From Bifidobacterium breve (lineage in GTDB: Bacteria > Actinomycetota > Actinomycetes > S36-B12), in the NCBI GenBank assembly GCA_945870085.1, contig CAMBQX010000022.1, forward strand, positions 1-15,727: a stretch of 15,727 bases of DNA. Reading direction: 5' to 3'. Positions 6,611 to 14,474 of the stretch are shown here, piece after piece (within the stretch, counting starts at the first letter, position 1; each line of letters starts with the position of its first letter). The notes below the pieces were generated by a model, which ran no database searches, was not told where the DNA came from, and saw nothing but the letters and a program-made list of their open reading frames with translations. The translations under genes and the position numbers were made by a program.

Positions 6611-8239
6611 ATGAACAGATACCTAACCGGATGCATTGACTTCCTGCTGGCCGGCCCGCGGTGGGTGAGGCGCATTTGGCGGAGCTCGCTACTGCTGCGC
6701 GTAACCACCACTACATTGGTGCTATCAATCTTGGTGATGGCCGCACTCGGGTTTTCCTTACTCTCTCGAGTAACCAGCGGTTTACTTGAGGCAAAGGATC
6801 GGGCCTCGGTGGGGGAGGCCGCTGCGGGATTATCCGAAGCTCAACGCGTGTTGGATGCGGCTAACACCGGCACCACGACACCTTCACCTGCCCGCTTGGT
6901 TGATTCTGTGGTAACTACGTTGGCGGCACGTGCAGGTTCACCTGGGCAATTCGATGTATTGCTACTGTCGTCAGGGCCAACACCTGATGCGCCAGAGCGC
7001 GGCACCAATCTAGTTTCGGTTACCAGCGTGCCGCCCGCACTCCGCACCGCTGTTACCGATTCGCAGCGCCAGTCTTGGACTTACACCGATATCAAGTCAC
7101 TTGACGGTCGATCAACCCCTGGATTAGTGGTTGGTGGACCACTTAGTGTTCCCAGTGTTGGAGATTACGAGTTGTATTACTTGTTCCCGCTCACCCAAGA
7201 GCAGCAGACTCTGGATCTAGTGCGCAGCTCGGTTATCCTCACTGGGCTATTGCTGGTTGGCCTCTTGGCATTGGTAGCCGGACTCATCACGCGTCAGGTG
7301 GCCGTGCCCGTTCGCGCTGCGGCCCGTACGGCACTGCGTTTTTCCGAGGGGTACTTATCAGAGCGAATGAAAGTAAGGGGCGAGGATGACCTCGCGCGGC
7401 TGGCCGGGGCGTTTAATGATATGGCGGCGAGTATCGCTCGGCAGATCAAGCAGCTTGAGGGGCTCTCACGGGTGCAGCGCAGATTCGTCTCTGACGTTTC
7501 CCATGAATTGCGCACCCCTTTGACCACCATTCGAATGGCCGCAGATGTGATGTTCGAGGAGCGCGCATCCTTTGATGGGCCCACGGCGCGCGCGGCCGAG
7601 TTGCTTCAGGCCCAATTAGACCGGTTCGAGTCATTGCTGGTTGAGCTACTCGAGATTTCGCGATTTGACGCTGGTGCCGCGGTTCTTGAGGCGGATCCGT
7701 TTGACCTATACGCGCTGGTATCGAGGGTAATTGATGGCTCAACCACACTGGCCGAACGTAGCGGTGTGCCACTGCGGCTGCACTCCGAAGGTGAGCCCAG
7801 ATTGCTCTACGCGGATTCGCGCCGAATTGATCGAGTGATAAGAAATCTCGTTGGTAACGCAATCGAACATGGCAATGATCGCGGGGTTGACATCACCATC
7901 GGCAGCAATGAAGAAGCGGCGGCCGTCACGGTGCGTGACTACGGAGTTGGGTTGCGACCGGGGGAGGCCTCGTTGGTATTTAATCGATTCTGGCGCGCGG
8001 ATCCGGCGCGGGCCCGCACTACCGGCGGCTCTGGATTGGGTTTGGCGATCGCGCTCGAAGATGCGCGCCTACATGGTGGTTGGCTGGAGGCTTGGGGTGA
8101 GCCGGGCGCCGGTGCCTGCTTCCGCTTGACTTTGCCGCTTAACGTGCGCGGTACTTTCATCTCTTCGCCACTTGATCTCTACCCGGATGATTCTGCACCA
8201 GCAAGTCGCAGCGCGATCGAGAATGTCGAGGTGCGCTAG
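6611..8239 (+). CDS. mtrB: Sensor histidine kinase MtrB
   Basis: The membrane kinase that phosphorylates MtrA. The 542-residue protein has a first membrane helix near residues 30-52 and an extracytoplasmic sensor region of about 150 residues. A second helix follows (about 207-230), then a HAMP linker. The HisKA domain has the phospho-histidine H298 in VSDVSHELRTPL. The ATPase domain has the N box RNLVGNAIEHG (411-421), G1 box DYGVGL (443-448) and G2 box GGSGLGLAI (472-480). A tail of about 30 residues follows the catalytic domain. It lies 45 bp after mtrA; ATG 6611 has no evident Shine-Dalgarno, so the start is less certain than the rest of the gene. Its stop overlaps the lpqB start by one base, showing a single operon. 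Confidence 0.95.
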   Translation: MNRYLTGCIDFLLAGPRWVRRIWRSSLLLRVTTTTLVLSILVMAALGFSLLSRVTSGLLEAKDRASVGEAAAGLSEAQRVLDAANTGTTTPSPARLVDSVVTTLAARAGSPGQFDVLLLSSGPTPDAPERGTNLVSVTSVPPALRTAVTDSQRQSWTYTDIKSLDGRSTPGLVVGGPLSVPSVGDYELYYLFPLTQEQQTLDLVRSSVILTGLLLVGLLALVAGLITRQVAVPVRAAARTALRFSEGYLSERMKVRGEDDLARLAGAFNDMAASIARQIKQLEGLSRVQRRFVSDVSHELRTPLTTIRMAADVMFEERASFDGPTARAAELLQAQLDRFESLLVELLEISRFDAGAAVLEADPFDLYALVSRVIDGSTTLAERSGVPLRLHSEGEPRLLYADSRRIDRVIRNLVGNAIEHGNDRGVDITIGSNEEAAAVTVRDYGVGLRPGEASLVFNRFWRADPARARTTGGSGLGLAIALEDARLHGGWLEAWGEPGAGACFRLTLPLNVRGTFISSPLDLYPDDSAPASRSAIENVEVR

Positions 8240-9951
8240 TGCGTAGCTTTACGATTTTCCTCGCGGCAACGATGCTGCTTACCGGCTGCGGCTCACTACC
8301 CGCCTCACTTACCGCACAGGTGCCAACGACCGGGCCGATCCAGCAAGGTGCGCAAGTCAATCTTGATCGCAAGGATCAGTTCATTCGGGTAATTGCGCGC
8401 AGCCCTCGAGATGGGATGACCCCAACCCAAATCGTGCAAGGGTTTTTGGACGCATCGGCTTCATTTGATGGCGACCATGCGGTCGCGAGGGAATATTTGA
8501 CCGGTTCCGCGAACAGCCGTTGGTTGCCTGGCTTGCAGGTGTCGGTTTATGACGGTGCCGCGGTTGTTACTTCCAGTGGTAGTTCAGTGACACTGACCGC
8601 GAGCCAGAGCGGCAGGATCGATGAGATTGGCCGGTATGTGGTGGCTTCCCCGGGCCAAGATCTCCGAGGTAGTTTCCAATTAGTTCGCGACGGCACGCAG
8701 TGGCGCATCGATCGGCTTCCGCAGGGCCTATTGCTCTCCGCCTCTGACGTCGATCGTGCCTATCGATCATTTGCGGTTTACTTCTTCAATCCCAGTTTCT
8801 CAGCTCTGGTGCCCGATGCGCGCATGATACCCGTGCTTGGGCCTGGTCAGGGCACTACTTTGGTGCGCTATCTCCTTGACGGGCCAAGTGATTGGTTGGC
8901 CCCTGCCGTTCGCACCGGCTTCCCCGACGGGGTGGGGTTAAATATTGAATCGGTACCGATAGATGGTGGCGTGGCCCGTGTTGACCTAAAGTCCTCTGTG
9001 CTTTTGGCCGATGATGGCACGCGCGAAGCGTTATCGCAGCAGTTAGTTTGGACACTAGGCCAGCTTTCAGATGTGACTTCGGTTGAAATCACTGCCGGCG
9101 GCCAGCAACTTGTGGTGCCGGGCGTTAGCTCCCCGCAGCCGGTAGACGCCTGGCCGAAGGTCAATCCAGACGCCTTACCCGATAACTCGTCAGGGTATGT
9201 GGCGCGCAGCCGCTCGGTGGTGCGATTGGGTACCACTACTGATCGCGCAGTGCCCGGAGATGCTGGCAGTGGCGCGGTTTCCTTCCTGAGGTTTGCTATT
9301 GATCGGTTGTCGACCGCGGTCGCTGGGATTGATGCTGACGGCACGTTGTGGCGCGGCGCGATTGCGGAGGATGCACCGTTACTTGCCTTGATTGGTGATG
9401 AAGCATTAGCGGCTCCGGTCTTTGACGCCGACGGGAATATCTGGGTCGTTAATGCCCTGACCGGCTTAACCCGCGTGGATCGCATCGGACGAAGGGCTGA
9501 GGTTGACGTGGCAGGGCTGCCGGCGGAGTCGTCATTGCTCGCCGCAGTTCCATCACGCGATGGCACTCGGTGCGCCCTAATTGTGCAGCAAGGAGTGCGC
9601 ACGGCGCTTTACGTAGGTGTGATCGTGAGATCAAACGTGGGCGCCCCGATGGCAATTGCTGATCCGATCAGGGTCGAGACTCGGCTGACCGAAGCCATCA
9701 GCGTTGGTTGGGCAGGAGCTAACTCCTTACTTGTGATCGGAAGTGATGGCGCGGAGTCTTTGCAGGTTTTTGATTTGAATTTGGCGAGGGGTTCGATTAT
9801 TGGCATCGGTGCTCCCGAAGCGCCGGTCATGGTGGCGGCTGCACCAGGCCTACCGGCGCTGGTTGGTGCAGCGGACGGCTGGATTTATGAGTATGTGGGT
9901 TCTAACTGGCGCAAGCGCACCAGCGGTACCTCACCGGCCTATCCGAATTGA
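8239..9951 (+). CDS. lpqB: Lipoprotein LpqB, MtrAB accessory protein
   Basis: A surface lipoprotein that in mycobacteria interacts with the MtrB extracellular domain and modulates MtrA signalling. The 570-residue protein starts with a short signal peptide ending in the lipobox LLTGC, with lipidated C17. An N-terminal LpqB domain (about 30-175) is followed by a GerMN domain (about 185-290, including LVRYLLDGPSDWL) and a C-terminal region of about 230 residues with beta-propeller-like repeats. The start is GTG at 8239, whose G is the last base of the mtrB stop. GAGG at 8228-8231 gives a 7-nt spacer, which fixes the start. Position and architecture match the conserved mtrA-mtrB-lpqB cluster. Confidence 0.94.
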   Translation: MRSFTIFLAATMLLTGCGSLPASLTAQVPTTGPIQQGAQVNLDRKDQFIRVIARSPRDGMTPTQIVQGFLDASASFDGDHAVAREYLTGSANSRWLPGLQVSVYDGAAVVTSSGSSVTLTASQSGRIDEIGRYVVASPGQDLRGSFQLVRDGTQWRIDRLPQGLLLSASDVDRAYRSFAVYFFNPSFSALVPDARMIPVLGPGQGTTLVRYLLDGPSDWLAPAVRTGFPDGVGLNIESVPIDGGVARVDLKSSVLLADDGTREALSQQLVWTLGQLSDVTSVEITAGGQQLVVPGVSSPQPVDAWPKVNPDALPDNSSGYVARSRSVVRLGTTTDRAVPGDAGSGAVSFLRFAIDRLSTAVAGIDADGTLWRGAIAEDAPLLALIGDEALAAPVFDADGNIWVVNALTGLTRVDRIGRRAEVDVAGLPAESSLLAAVPSRDGTRCALIVQQGVRTALYVGVIVRSNVGAPMAIADPIRVETRLTEAISVGWAGANSLLVIGSDGAESLQVFDLNLARGSIIGIGAPEAPVMVAAAPGLPALVGAADGWIYEYVGSNWRKRTSGTSPAYPN

Positions 9952-9952
9952 T

Positions 9953-10648
9953 TTAACGCTGGCTCGTTGATTGCCAACTACGTGATGGGGTGCCGGCGAC
10001 GGCGGCGATACCGGCCACGACCACGTCTGCGTTTACTAAAGTTTTAACCGCCTCCAAAGTTGTAGCGCCTGTGGTGATGACGTCGTCAACCACAATGATC
10101 CGGTAGCCAGCAAATTTCGCTAGTTTGGCTAGCTGTTTCGGGCGCGACTGGAAGGCGCCTGCGATTGCGGCCTGGCGCTGGGCCGCCGACCTGCCGACAT
10201 GTTTGCCGTTGTCGAGGTGGCGGGTGAGTAATTGTTGAACCTGGGCTGGCTGATTCGCAAGGGTGAGCACCTGCGCCGCCCGGTGGGCGATCAATGAAGT
10301 GGTATCTGCTCCCCGGGCGCGAACCGAGCCGCGATGCGGGGGGATGGTGACCAAAAGAGTTGGGCCGGAGGTCAAAGTCGCGATCGCACTAGCCAGCAAA
10401 GTCCCAAGTGGGGCGGTCAAGGAGCGCACTCCATGTTCCTTGTGGGCGATGATCGCGGCTTTGGCTTGGCCTTGATAACGCGAGCCGATTGCCACCGGCC
10501 AGGCGGTGAGCTGCGGGTGGGGTCCGACCTGTAGGCACATCGCGGCCCAACAGGTGGGGCACAAGGTGGTGCCGAGGACGTCGCAGCCCACGCAAGATCG
10601 GCTCAGCACGAGGTCAATGCAGGCGTCCAGCAGCCAACCAGCGCCCAT
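9953..10648 (-). CDS. comF: ComF-family phosphoribosyltransferase-like protein
   Basis: A 231-residue ComF-family protein. The N-terminal zinc-finger-like segment has C19xxC22 and C30xxC33. The C-terminal phosphoribosyltransferase fold carries the PRPP-binding motif RIIVVDDVITTGATT near residues 183-197. In naturally competent bacteria ComF acts in handling incoming single-stranded DNA; in most actinobacteria its role is unproven. The start ATG has a Shine-Dalgarno AAGGGGG (plus-strand 10654-10660) with a 5-nt spacer. The gene is on the opposite strand to its neighbours, converging on lpqB with only 1 bp between stop codons and diverging from secA. In M. tuberculosis comF lies on the same strand as both, so this looks like a local inversion. 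Confidence 0.92.
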   Translation of the reverse strand: MGAGWLLDACIDLVLSRSCVGCDVLGTTLCPTCWAAMCLQVGPHPQLTAWPVAIGSRYQGQAKAAIIAHKEHGVRSLTAPLGTLLASAIATLTSGPTLLVTIPPHRGSVRARGADTTSLIAHRAAQVLTLANQPAQVQQLLTRHLDNGKHVGRSAAQRQAAIAGAFQSRPKQLAKLAKFAGYRIIVVDDVITTGATTLEAVKTLVNADVVVAGIAAVAGTPSRSWQSTSQR

Positions 10649-10674
10649 CTGCGCCCCCTTTGCGGCCCGGGTGA

Positions 10675-10704
10675 ATTCTGCTCACAATCCACCGGCCAGG
10701 GCAA
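10675..10704 (-). promoter_or_regulatory. Candidate comF promoter
   Basis: Read on the minus strand, TTGCCC (10704-10699) and CAGAAT (10680-10675) are separated by 18 bp and each match sigma-70 hexamers at 4 of 6 positions. The predicted transcript start would leave a leader of about 20 nt that still contains the comF ribosome-binding site. Plausible placement, weak sequence match. Confidence 0.3.
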
Positions 10705-10744
10705 GGGGCACTTGCTCCCCTGTGGAACGGGCACCCGCCGAAAG

Positions 10745-10771
10745 TCGTGACCTCCTCGTGACCTCTACGAT
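10745..10771 (+). promoter_or_regulatory. secA promoter region: two 11-bp direct repeats next to a -10-like box
   Basis: TCGTGACCTC occurs at 10745-10754 and again at 10756-10765, an exact 10-bp repeat with an 11-bp period, about one helical turn. TACGAT (10766-10771) directly after it resembles a -10 box and would start a leader of about 70 nt before secA. Tandem half-sites one turn apart are the binding mode of OmpR/PhoB-type regulators such as MtrA, which is encoded in this window. No good -35 hexamer is present, which fits an activator-dependent promoter. The repeat is seen; the regulator is inferred. Confidence 0.45.
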
Positions 10772-10813
10772 GGAGTGCGCCAGCGGGCTGGTGCGGTGAT
10801 TTACCCCGAGAGC

Positions 10814-10828
10814 GTCGACCTGGTCGAC
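10814..10828. repeat. 15-bp palindrome in the secA leader
   Basis: GTCGACC-T-GGTCGAC is a perfect inverted repeat with a single central base, placed 6 bp before the secA Shine-Dalgarno (GAAAGG, 10835-10840). In RNA it could form a 5-bp stem with a 5-nt loop. It may be an operator or a leader hairpin, or chance. Confidence 0.4.
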
Positions 10829-10849
10829 CGATCCGAAAGGCCTGTCACT

Positions 10850-13609
10850 GTGGGTGTGCTGGACAAAATCCTTCGTGTTGGTGAAGGCAAGACGCTGAGG
10901 CGGCTCGTTGCTATCGCTGCCGCGGTCAATGCGATCGAGGATGAATTTGTCTCGTTGACCGATGCTGAGCTTCGGGCGCTAACCGAGGAGTTCAAGAAGC
11001 GCTATCAGGGCGGTGAGTCACTAGATGACCTACTGCCAGAGGCTTTCGCAACGGTGCGCGAAGCCGCCCGGCGCACGCTGGGCCAGCGCCACTACGACGT
11101 ACAGATCATGGGTGGCGCCGCATTGCATATGGGCAATATCGCCGAGATGCGCACCGGCGAAGGCAAGACTTTGGTTTCGACTTTGCCCGCATACCTAAAT
11201 GCACTCTCCGGCAAGGGGGTGCACGTTGTCACGGTTAACGATTACCTCGCCGAGCGAGATGGTGAGTGGATGGGGCGCGTGCACCGCTTCCTTGGCCTTG
11301 AGGTAGGCACAATTTTGTCAAACATGACTCCGGCAGAACGGCGCCATGCTTATGCGGCTGATATCACTTACGGCACTAATAACGAATTCGGATTCGACTA
11401 TTTGCGCGACAACATGGCGTGGTCGAGCGAGGAGTTAGTGCAGCGTGGTCACAACTTCGCGGTTGTCGATGAGGTTGACTCCATTCTTATTGACGAGGCT
11501 CGTACCCCATTGATCATCAGCGGCCCGGCCGACCAAGCAAATAGCTGGTACGCAGAGTTCGCGCGGATGGTAAAGCTACTCAATCGCGATGAAGATTATG
11601 AAGTAGATGAGAAGAAGAAGACAATCGGTGTTCTTGAGTCAGCAATCGACAAGATTGAAGACCAAATAGGTATCGATAATCTTTATGACACGGTCAACAC
11701 GCCACTCGTTGGATTCTTGAATAACGCCATCCGTGCCAAGGATCTGTTCAAGAAGGATCGCGATTACGTGGTTATCGACGGTGAGGTTCTCATCGTTGAC
11801 GAACACACTGGCCGCATCCTGGCCGGGCGTCGTTATAACGAGGGCCTGCATCAATCACTTGAAGCAAAAGAAGGTGTGGAGATCAAGGCCGAGAACCAAA
11901 CTCTCGCGACCGTGACTTTGCAGAACTTCTTCCGGCTTTACACTCGCCTATCGGGCATGACCGGCACCGCGATGACCGAAGCTAATGAGTTCTCGACCAT
12001 CTACAACCTCGGGGTGGTGCCAATCCCGACGAATCGTCCTATGGTTCGTCTCGACAAAGCTGACGTGGTGTTTCGCACCGGTGAAGCCAAGCTCGATGCT
12101 GTTATCGCAGACATTGTCGAGCGCCACGAGCATGGCCAGCCAATTTTGGTGGGCACCACCAGTGTCGAAAAATCAGAGGATTTATCGAAGCTCCTGAAGC
12201 AAAATGGGGTCCCGCACGAAGTCCTCAACGCGAAGCACCACCACCGCGAAGCTGCAATCGTGGCTCAGGCTGGCCGGCGCGGCGCGGTCACTGTCGCCAC
12301 CAACATGGCTGGCCGCGGTACCGACATCATGTTGGGCGGTAACCCGGAGTTCATGGCGGCAGCGGCCCTTACCCAGCAGGGGTTATCGCCTGCCCTCGAT
12401 CCTGTTGCCTACGAAAGTGCGTGGCCCGCGGCTATTGAGCAGGCGCAAGGTGCGGTTAAAGCCGAGCATGACGAAGTGGTGGCCCTCGGTGGCCTATATG
12501 TGCTCGCGACCGAGCGCCATGAGTCGCGTCGTATTGATAATCAGCTGCGCGGGCGCTCTGGCCGCCAAGGTGACCCTGGTGAATCCCAGTTCTATCTTTC
12601 ACTACAGGACGACCTCATGAGGTTATTCAAAGCCGACATGGTCGACGCATTCCTGCGCCGATTCAACGTGCCCGATGATGTGCCTATTGAGGCCAAGATG
12701 GTCACCAACGCCATCAGGTCTGCACAGTCGCAGGTGGAGGCGCAGAACTTTGAAATCCGCAAGGATGTCTTGAAGTACGACGACGTGCTAAATCGGCAGC
12801 GATTGGTTATCTATGACGAGCGTCGCCGGGTACTCGAAGGCGAAGATATTGAAGAGCAGGTGCGCGACTTCATTACCGACACCGTAGAGGGGTACGTGCG
12901 TGCGGCAACAGCTGACGGATATCCCGAGGACTGGGATCTTGATCAACTCTGGACTGCACTCAAGCAGCTCTACCCGGTTGAGGCCACGATCACCGAACTT
13001 GAGCAGGCATCAGGTGGTGACAGATCCGGGCTAAGCCAGGATTACTTGGCGGCCGAACTCAAAGACGATGCTCAGCACGCCTATGACATCCGTGAGGAAA
13101 GCCTCGGCGACGAAGTCGCCCGTGAGCTTGAGCGGCGAGTTATTTTGTCAGTGCTAGACCGCAAATGGCGCGAGCATCTGTATGAGATGGATTATCTCCG
13201 CGATGGCATTGGCCTACGCGCGATGGCGCAGCGCGATCCACTCATTGAATACCAGCGCGAAGGCTTTGACCTTTTCAACGCCATGATGGATGGCATCAAA
13301 GAGGAAACCGTTGGCTATTTGTTCAATGTCGAAGTTCAGGCTGCTGCCCCGGCACCGGTGGGAGAAGAGCCCGAGTCAGTAATCGGCGAGGTTATCGCTG
13401 GAGCGGCCGCGCCCAAGGCGCCGCTGTTGGCTAAGGGGCTGGCACCGAGTCGTCCAGCCCACATGGAGTACTCCGCACCTAGTGAGTCAGGTGGCGTGGT
13501 GCATGGCGCCATGGAAGTTGACGAAGATGGGATTGTTGAAATTGATCCCGATGCGAGTAGAGCAGATAGACGCCGCGCTGAGCGGTCCCGCCGCAAGGGC
13601 GGGCGCTAA
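10850..13609 (+). CDS. secA: Preprotein translocase ATPase SecA
   Basis: The motor ATPase that drives unfolded preproteins through SecYEG. Motifs in order: Walker A MRTGEGKT near residues 100-107, the Walker B region VVDEVDSILIDEARTPL near 206, and the second nucleotide-binding domain with TNMAGRGTDIMLGGN near 485 and QLRGRSGRQGDPGES further on. A low-complexity acidic and then basic C-terminal tail ends in RRKGGR. There is no C-terminal zinc-binding CxC motif. I set the start at GTG 10850 (MGVLDKILRVGEGK), because SecA proteins begin at this helix and GAAAGG at 10835-10840 gives a 9-nt spacer. The frame is open further upstream to GTG 10775, but those residues are not SecA-like. This gives 919 residues, normal for the essential SecA1. 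In many actinobacteria hpf lies between comF and secA; it is absent here. Confidence 0.96.
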   Translation: MGVLDKILRVGEGKTLRRLVAIAAAVNAIEDEFVSLTDAELRALTEEFKKRYQGGESLDDLLPEAFATVREAARRTLGQRHYDVQIMGGAALHMGNIAEMRTGEGKTLVSTLPAYLNALSGKGVHVVTVNDYLAERDGEWMGRVHRFLGLEVGTILSNMTPAERRHAYAADITYGTNNEFGFDYLRDNMAWSSEELVQRGHNFAVVDEVDSILIDEARTPLIISGPADQANSWYAEFARMVKLLNRDEDYEVDEKKKTIGVLESAIDKIEDQIGIDNLYDTVNTPLVGFLNNAIRAKDLFKKDRDYVVIDGEVLIVDEHTGRILAGRRYNEGLHQSLEAKEGVEIKAENQTLATVTLQNFFRLYTRLSGMTGTAMTEANEFSTIYNLGVVPIPTNRPMVRLDKADVVFRTGEAKLDAVIADIVERHEHGQPILVGTTSVEKSEDLSKLLKQNGVPHEVLNAKHHHREAAIVAQAGRRGAVTVATNMAGRGTDIMLGGNPEFMAAAALTQQGLSPALDPVAYESAWPAAIEQAQGAVKAEHDEVVALGGLYVLATERHESRRIDNQLRGRSGRQGDPGESQFYLSLQDDLMRLFKADMVDAFLRRFNVPDDVPIEAKMVTNAIRSAQSQVEAQNFEIRKDVLKYDDVLNRQRLVIYDERRRVLEGEDIEEQVRDFITDTVEGYVRAATADGYPEDWDLDQLWTALKQLYPVEATITELEQASGGDRSGLSQDYLAAELKDDAQHAYDIREESLGDEVARELERRVILSVLDRKWREHLYEMDYLRDGIGLRAMAQRDPLIEYQREGFDLFNAMMDGIKEETVGYLFNVEVQAAAPAPVGEEPESVIGEVIAGAAAPKAPLLAKGLAPSRPAHMEYSAPSESGGVVHGAMEVDEDGIVEIDPDASRADRRRAERSRRKGGR

Positions 13610-13635
13610 CTGCGCCTTGAGCGAGCCCTGGTGCA

Positions 13636-14181
13636 TCAGCCAAGGTTGACGGCCGTTATTAACCAGCGGTCGCCAATGTATTCAAAACGCATCGCGATGG
13701 CGCGGGCTCGATCGCTGCTAACCAAAACGGCAGAGGTCTCGGCGATGCCGTCAACAATGTGACAGATTCGAATAGATCGGACTTGTTTAAGGGTGCGCAT
13801 GGCACCTTGTGTCTTTCCTGCGGTTCGGGAGCTGGGGTGACGGCGAATAGCGGCACCACGTTCTGCGAGGTGGGCTAATTGGCGCCGTTCTACCCAGCGG
13901 GTGAGTTGGCCAGCCGGGCGATCACCGATGCCCACCTCACCGACCGCGCGAGCCATGCGGGCTACCCAGGCGATGGGCGGGGCATTGTTTGGTACCGAGT
14001 CGTTGGGCCCCGAGTCGTTGGGCCCCGAGTCGTTGGAGCCTGAGGCATATGAGCCGGCCGGCGCGGTTGCGACCAGGCGTAAGTGCCGAGGTGCTGATGG
14101 CACCGCATCGATACCTGGTGCCACCTGCCAGTCCAATGGCAGGGGTAGTTGCGCGATTGGGGCGAGGTCTTGAACGGTCAC
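13636..14181 (-). CDS. Rv3235-family protein (DUF6459-type)
   Basis: A 181-residue protein of unknown function, found downstream of secA in many actinobacteria. The conserved part is an alpha-helical segment (RMARAVGEVGIGDRPAGQLT, then RW and LAHLAERG) followed by a C-terminal domain from VRSIRICHIVDG to the end, with the typical pattern of alternating strands and a final RWLITAVNLG. It has no signal peptide or membrane segment. The N-terminal third is a low-complexity linker containing an in-frame NDSGP repeat encoded by a 15-bp minisatellite. The start is GTG at 14181, supported by AAGGAG (plus-strand 14189-14194) with a 7-nt spacer. It converges on secA with 26 bp between stops. Confidence 0.82.
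   Translation of the reverse strand: MTVQDLAPIAQLPLPLDWQVAPGIDAVPSAPRHLRLVATAPAGSYASGSNDSGPNDSGPNDSVPNNAPPIAWVARMARAVGEVGIGDRPAGQLTRWVERRQLAHLAERGAAIRRHPSSRTAGKTQGAMRTLKQVRSIRICHIVDGIAETSAVLVSSDRARAIAMRFEYIGDRWLITAVNLG
13996..14040. repeat. 15-bp minisatellite, three copies
   Basis: The unit CGAGTCGTTGGGCCC occurs exactly at 13996-14010 and 14011-14025, with a third copy at 14026-14040 differing at two bases. It lies in frame in the Rv3235-family gene and encodes NDSGP-like repeats in its linker. Because the period is a multiple of three, copy-number change would alter linker length without breaking the frame. Confidence 0.9.
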
Positions 14182-14270
14182 GGTCGTTCTCCTTAGTTGG
14201 TGTTAACTGGAGGACGGCCGCGGTCGGGGGGTCGCGGGAGTCTTTAGACCCGGTTGCTTGGGCCAGATTA

Positions 14271-14291
14271 TTTACTTGTCGGTTTACTTGT
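14271..14291. repeat. 12-bp-spaced direct repeat TTTACTTGT
   Basis: TTTACTTGT occurs at 14271-14279 and 14283-14291, spaced by 12 bp, in the divergent region between the Rv3235-family gene and the Sm-like gene. Its reverse complement ACAAGTAAA differs at one base from ACAAGTCAA, the core of the 12-bp tandem repeat at the start of the SAF gene. Confidence 0.6.
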
Positions 14292-14318
14292 GTTTGCGTG
14301 TATTTGCTGCTGAGGAGA

Positions 14319-14347
14319 GTTCTACGTCAACTGCCATGGCATGTCAA
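14319..14347 (-). promoter_or_regulatory. Candidate promoter for the Rv3235-family gene with a palindromic operator
   Basis: On the minus strand a perfect -35 TTGACA (14347-14342) is followed 17 bp later by TAGAAC (14324-14319; 4 of 6 matches to TATAAT). The spacer holds the perfect 10-bp palindrome TGCCATGGCA (14332-14341), where a repressor or MerR-type activator would bind. A second TTGACG (14330-14325) follows the palindrome. The predicted leader to GTG 14181 is about 130 nt. Confidence 0.45.
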
Positions 14348-14364
14348 TGGCACCTACCAGCTCG

Positions 14365-14380
14365 CTGTGGATAACTTTCC
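14365..14380. promoter_or_regulatory. Shared 16-bp element with DnaA-box sequence, copy 1
   Basis: CTGTGGATAACTTTCC, identical to 15265-15280 and in the same orientation. Its reverse complement contains TTATCCACA (14374-14366), the classical DnaA-box consensus. It also contains TAACTT, which fits a plus-strand TANNNT -10 box for the Sm-like gene. It lies in the 289-bp divergent gap between the Rv3235-family gene and the Sm-like gene. The rest of that gap holds the minus-strand promoter, the direct repeat and a possible leader peptide. Confidence 0.6.
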
Positions 14381-14411
14381 CGGGATTATCCGAAGGTGAG
14401 CGAGAATCATC

Positions 14412-14474
14412 ATGGTCAAAGTGTGCCCCGGCGCAGCACTGCTCAAACCTGATGATTTGGAGGTTATTTCTTGA
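14412..14474 (+). CDS. Possible 20-residue leader peptide upstream of the Sm-like gene
   Basis: ATG 14412 opens a 20-codon frame (MVKVCPGAALLKPDDLEVIS) whose TGA stop (14472-14474) shares its A with the ATG of the Sm-like gene, giving a TGATG junction typical of translational coupling. A weak purine-rich ribosome-binding site (AAGGTGAG, ending 14400) is 11 nt upstream. There is no run of one amino acid to suggest attenuation. It may be a leader peptide or a chance frame in untranslated RNA. Confidence 0.25.
   Translation: MVKVCPGAALLKPDDLEVIS

Noticed and set aside
8868..9602. 244-codon open frame on the minus strand inside lpqB
   Set aside because: It lies wholly within lpqB, which has a lipobox, GerMN domain and operon context. 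The antisense translation is low-complexity (rich in S, T, P, A) and has no recognisable domain.
10775..10849. N-terminal extension of secA from GTG 10775
   Set aside because: The 25 extra residues are not SecA-like and include the palindrome. The GTG at 10850 has a Shine-Dalgarno and matches the usual SecA N-terminus.
13602..13616. GGCGC-TAACT-GCGCC hairpin over the secA stop codon as a terminator
   Set aside because: The stem is only 5 bp and no T-run follows on either strand, so it is not a convincing intrinsic terminator.
13989..14399. 136-codon plus-strand frame across the Rv3235-family 5' end and the intergenic region
   Set aside because: It depends on the minisatellite read in another frame, has no ribosome-binding site, and overlaps a gene with a strong conserved C-terminus and Shine-Dalgarno on the other strand.
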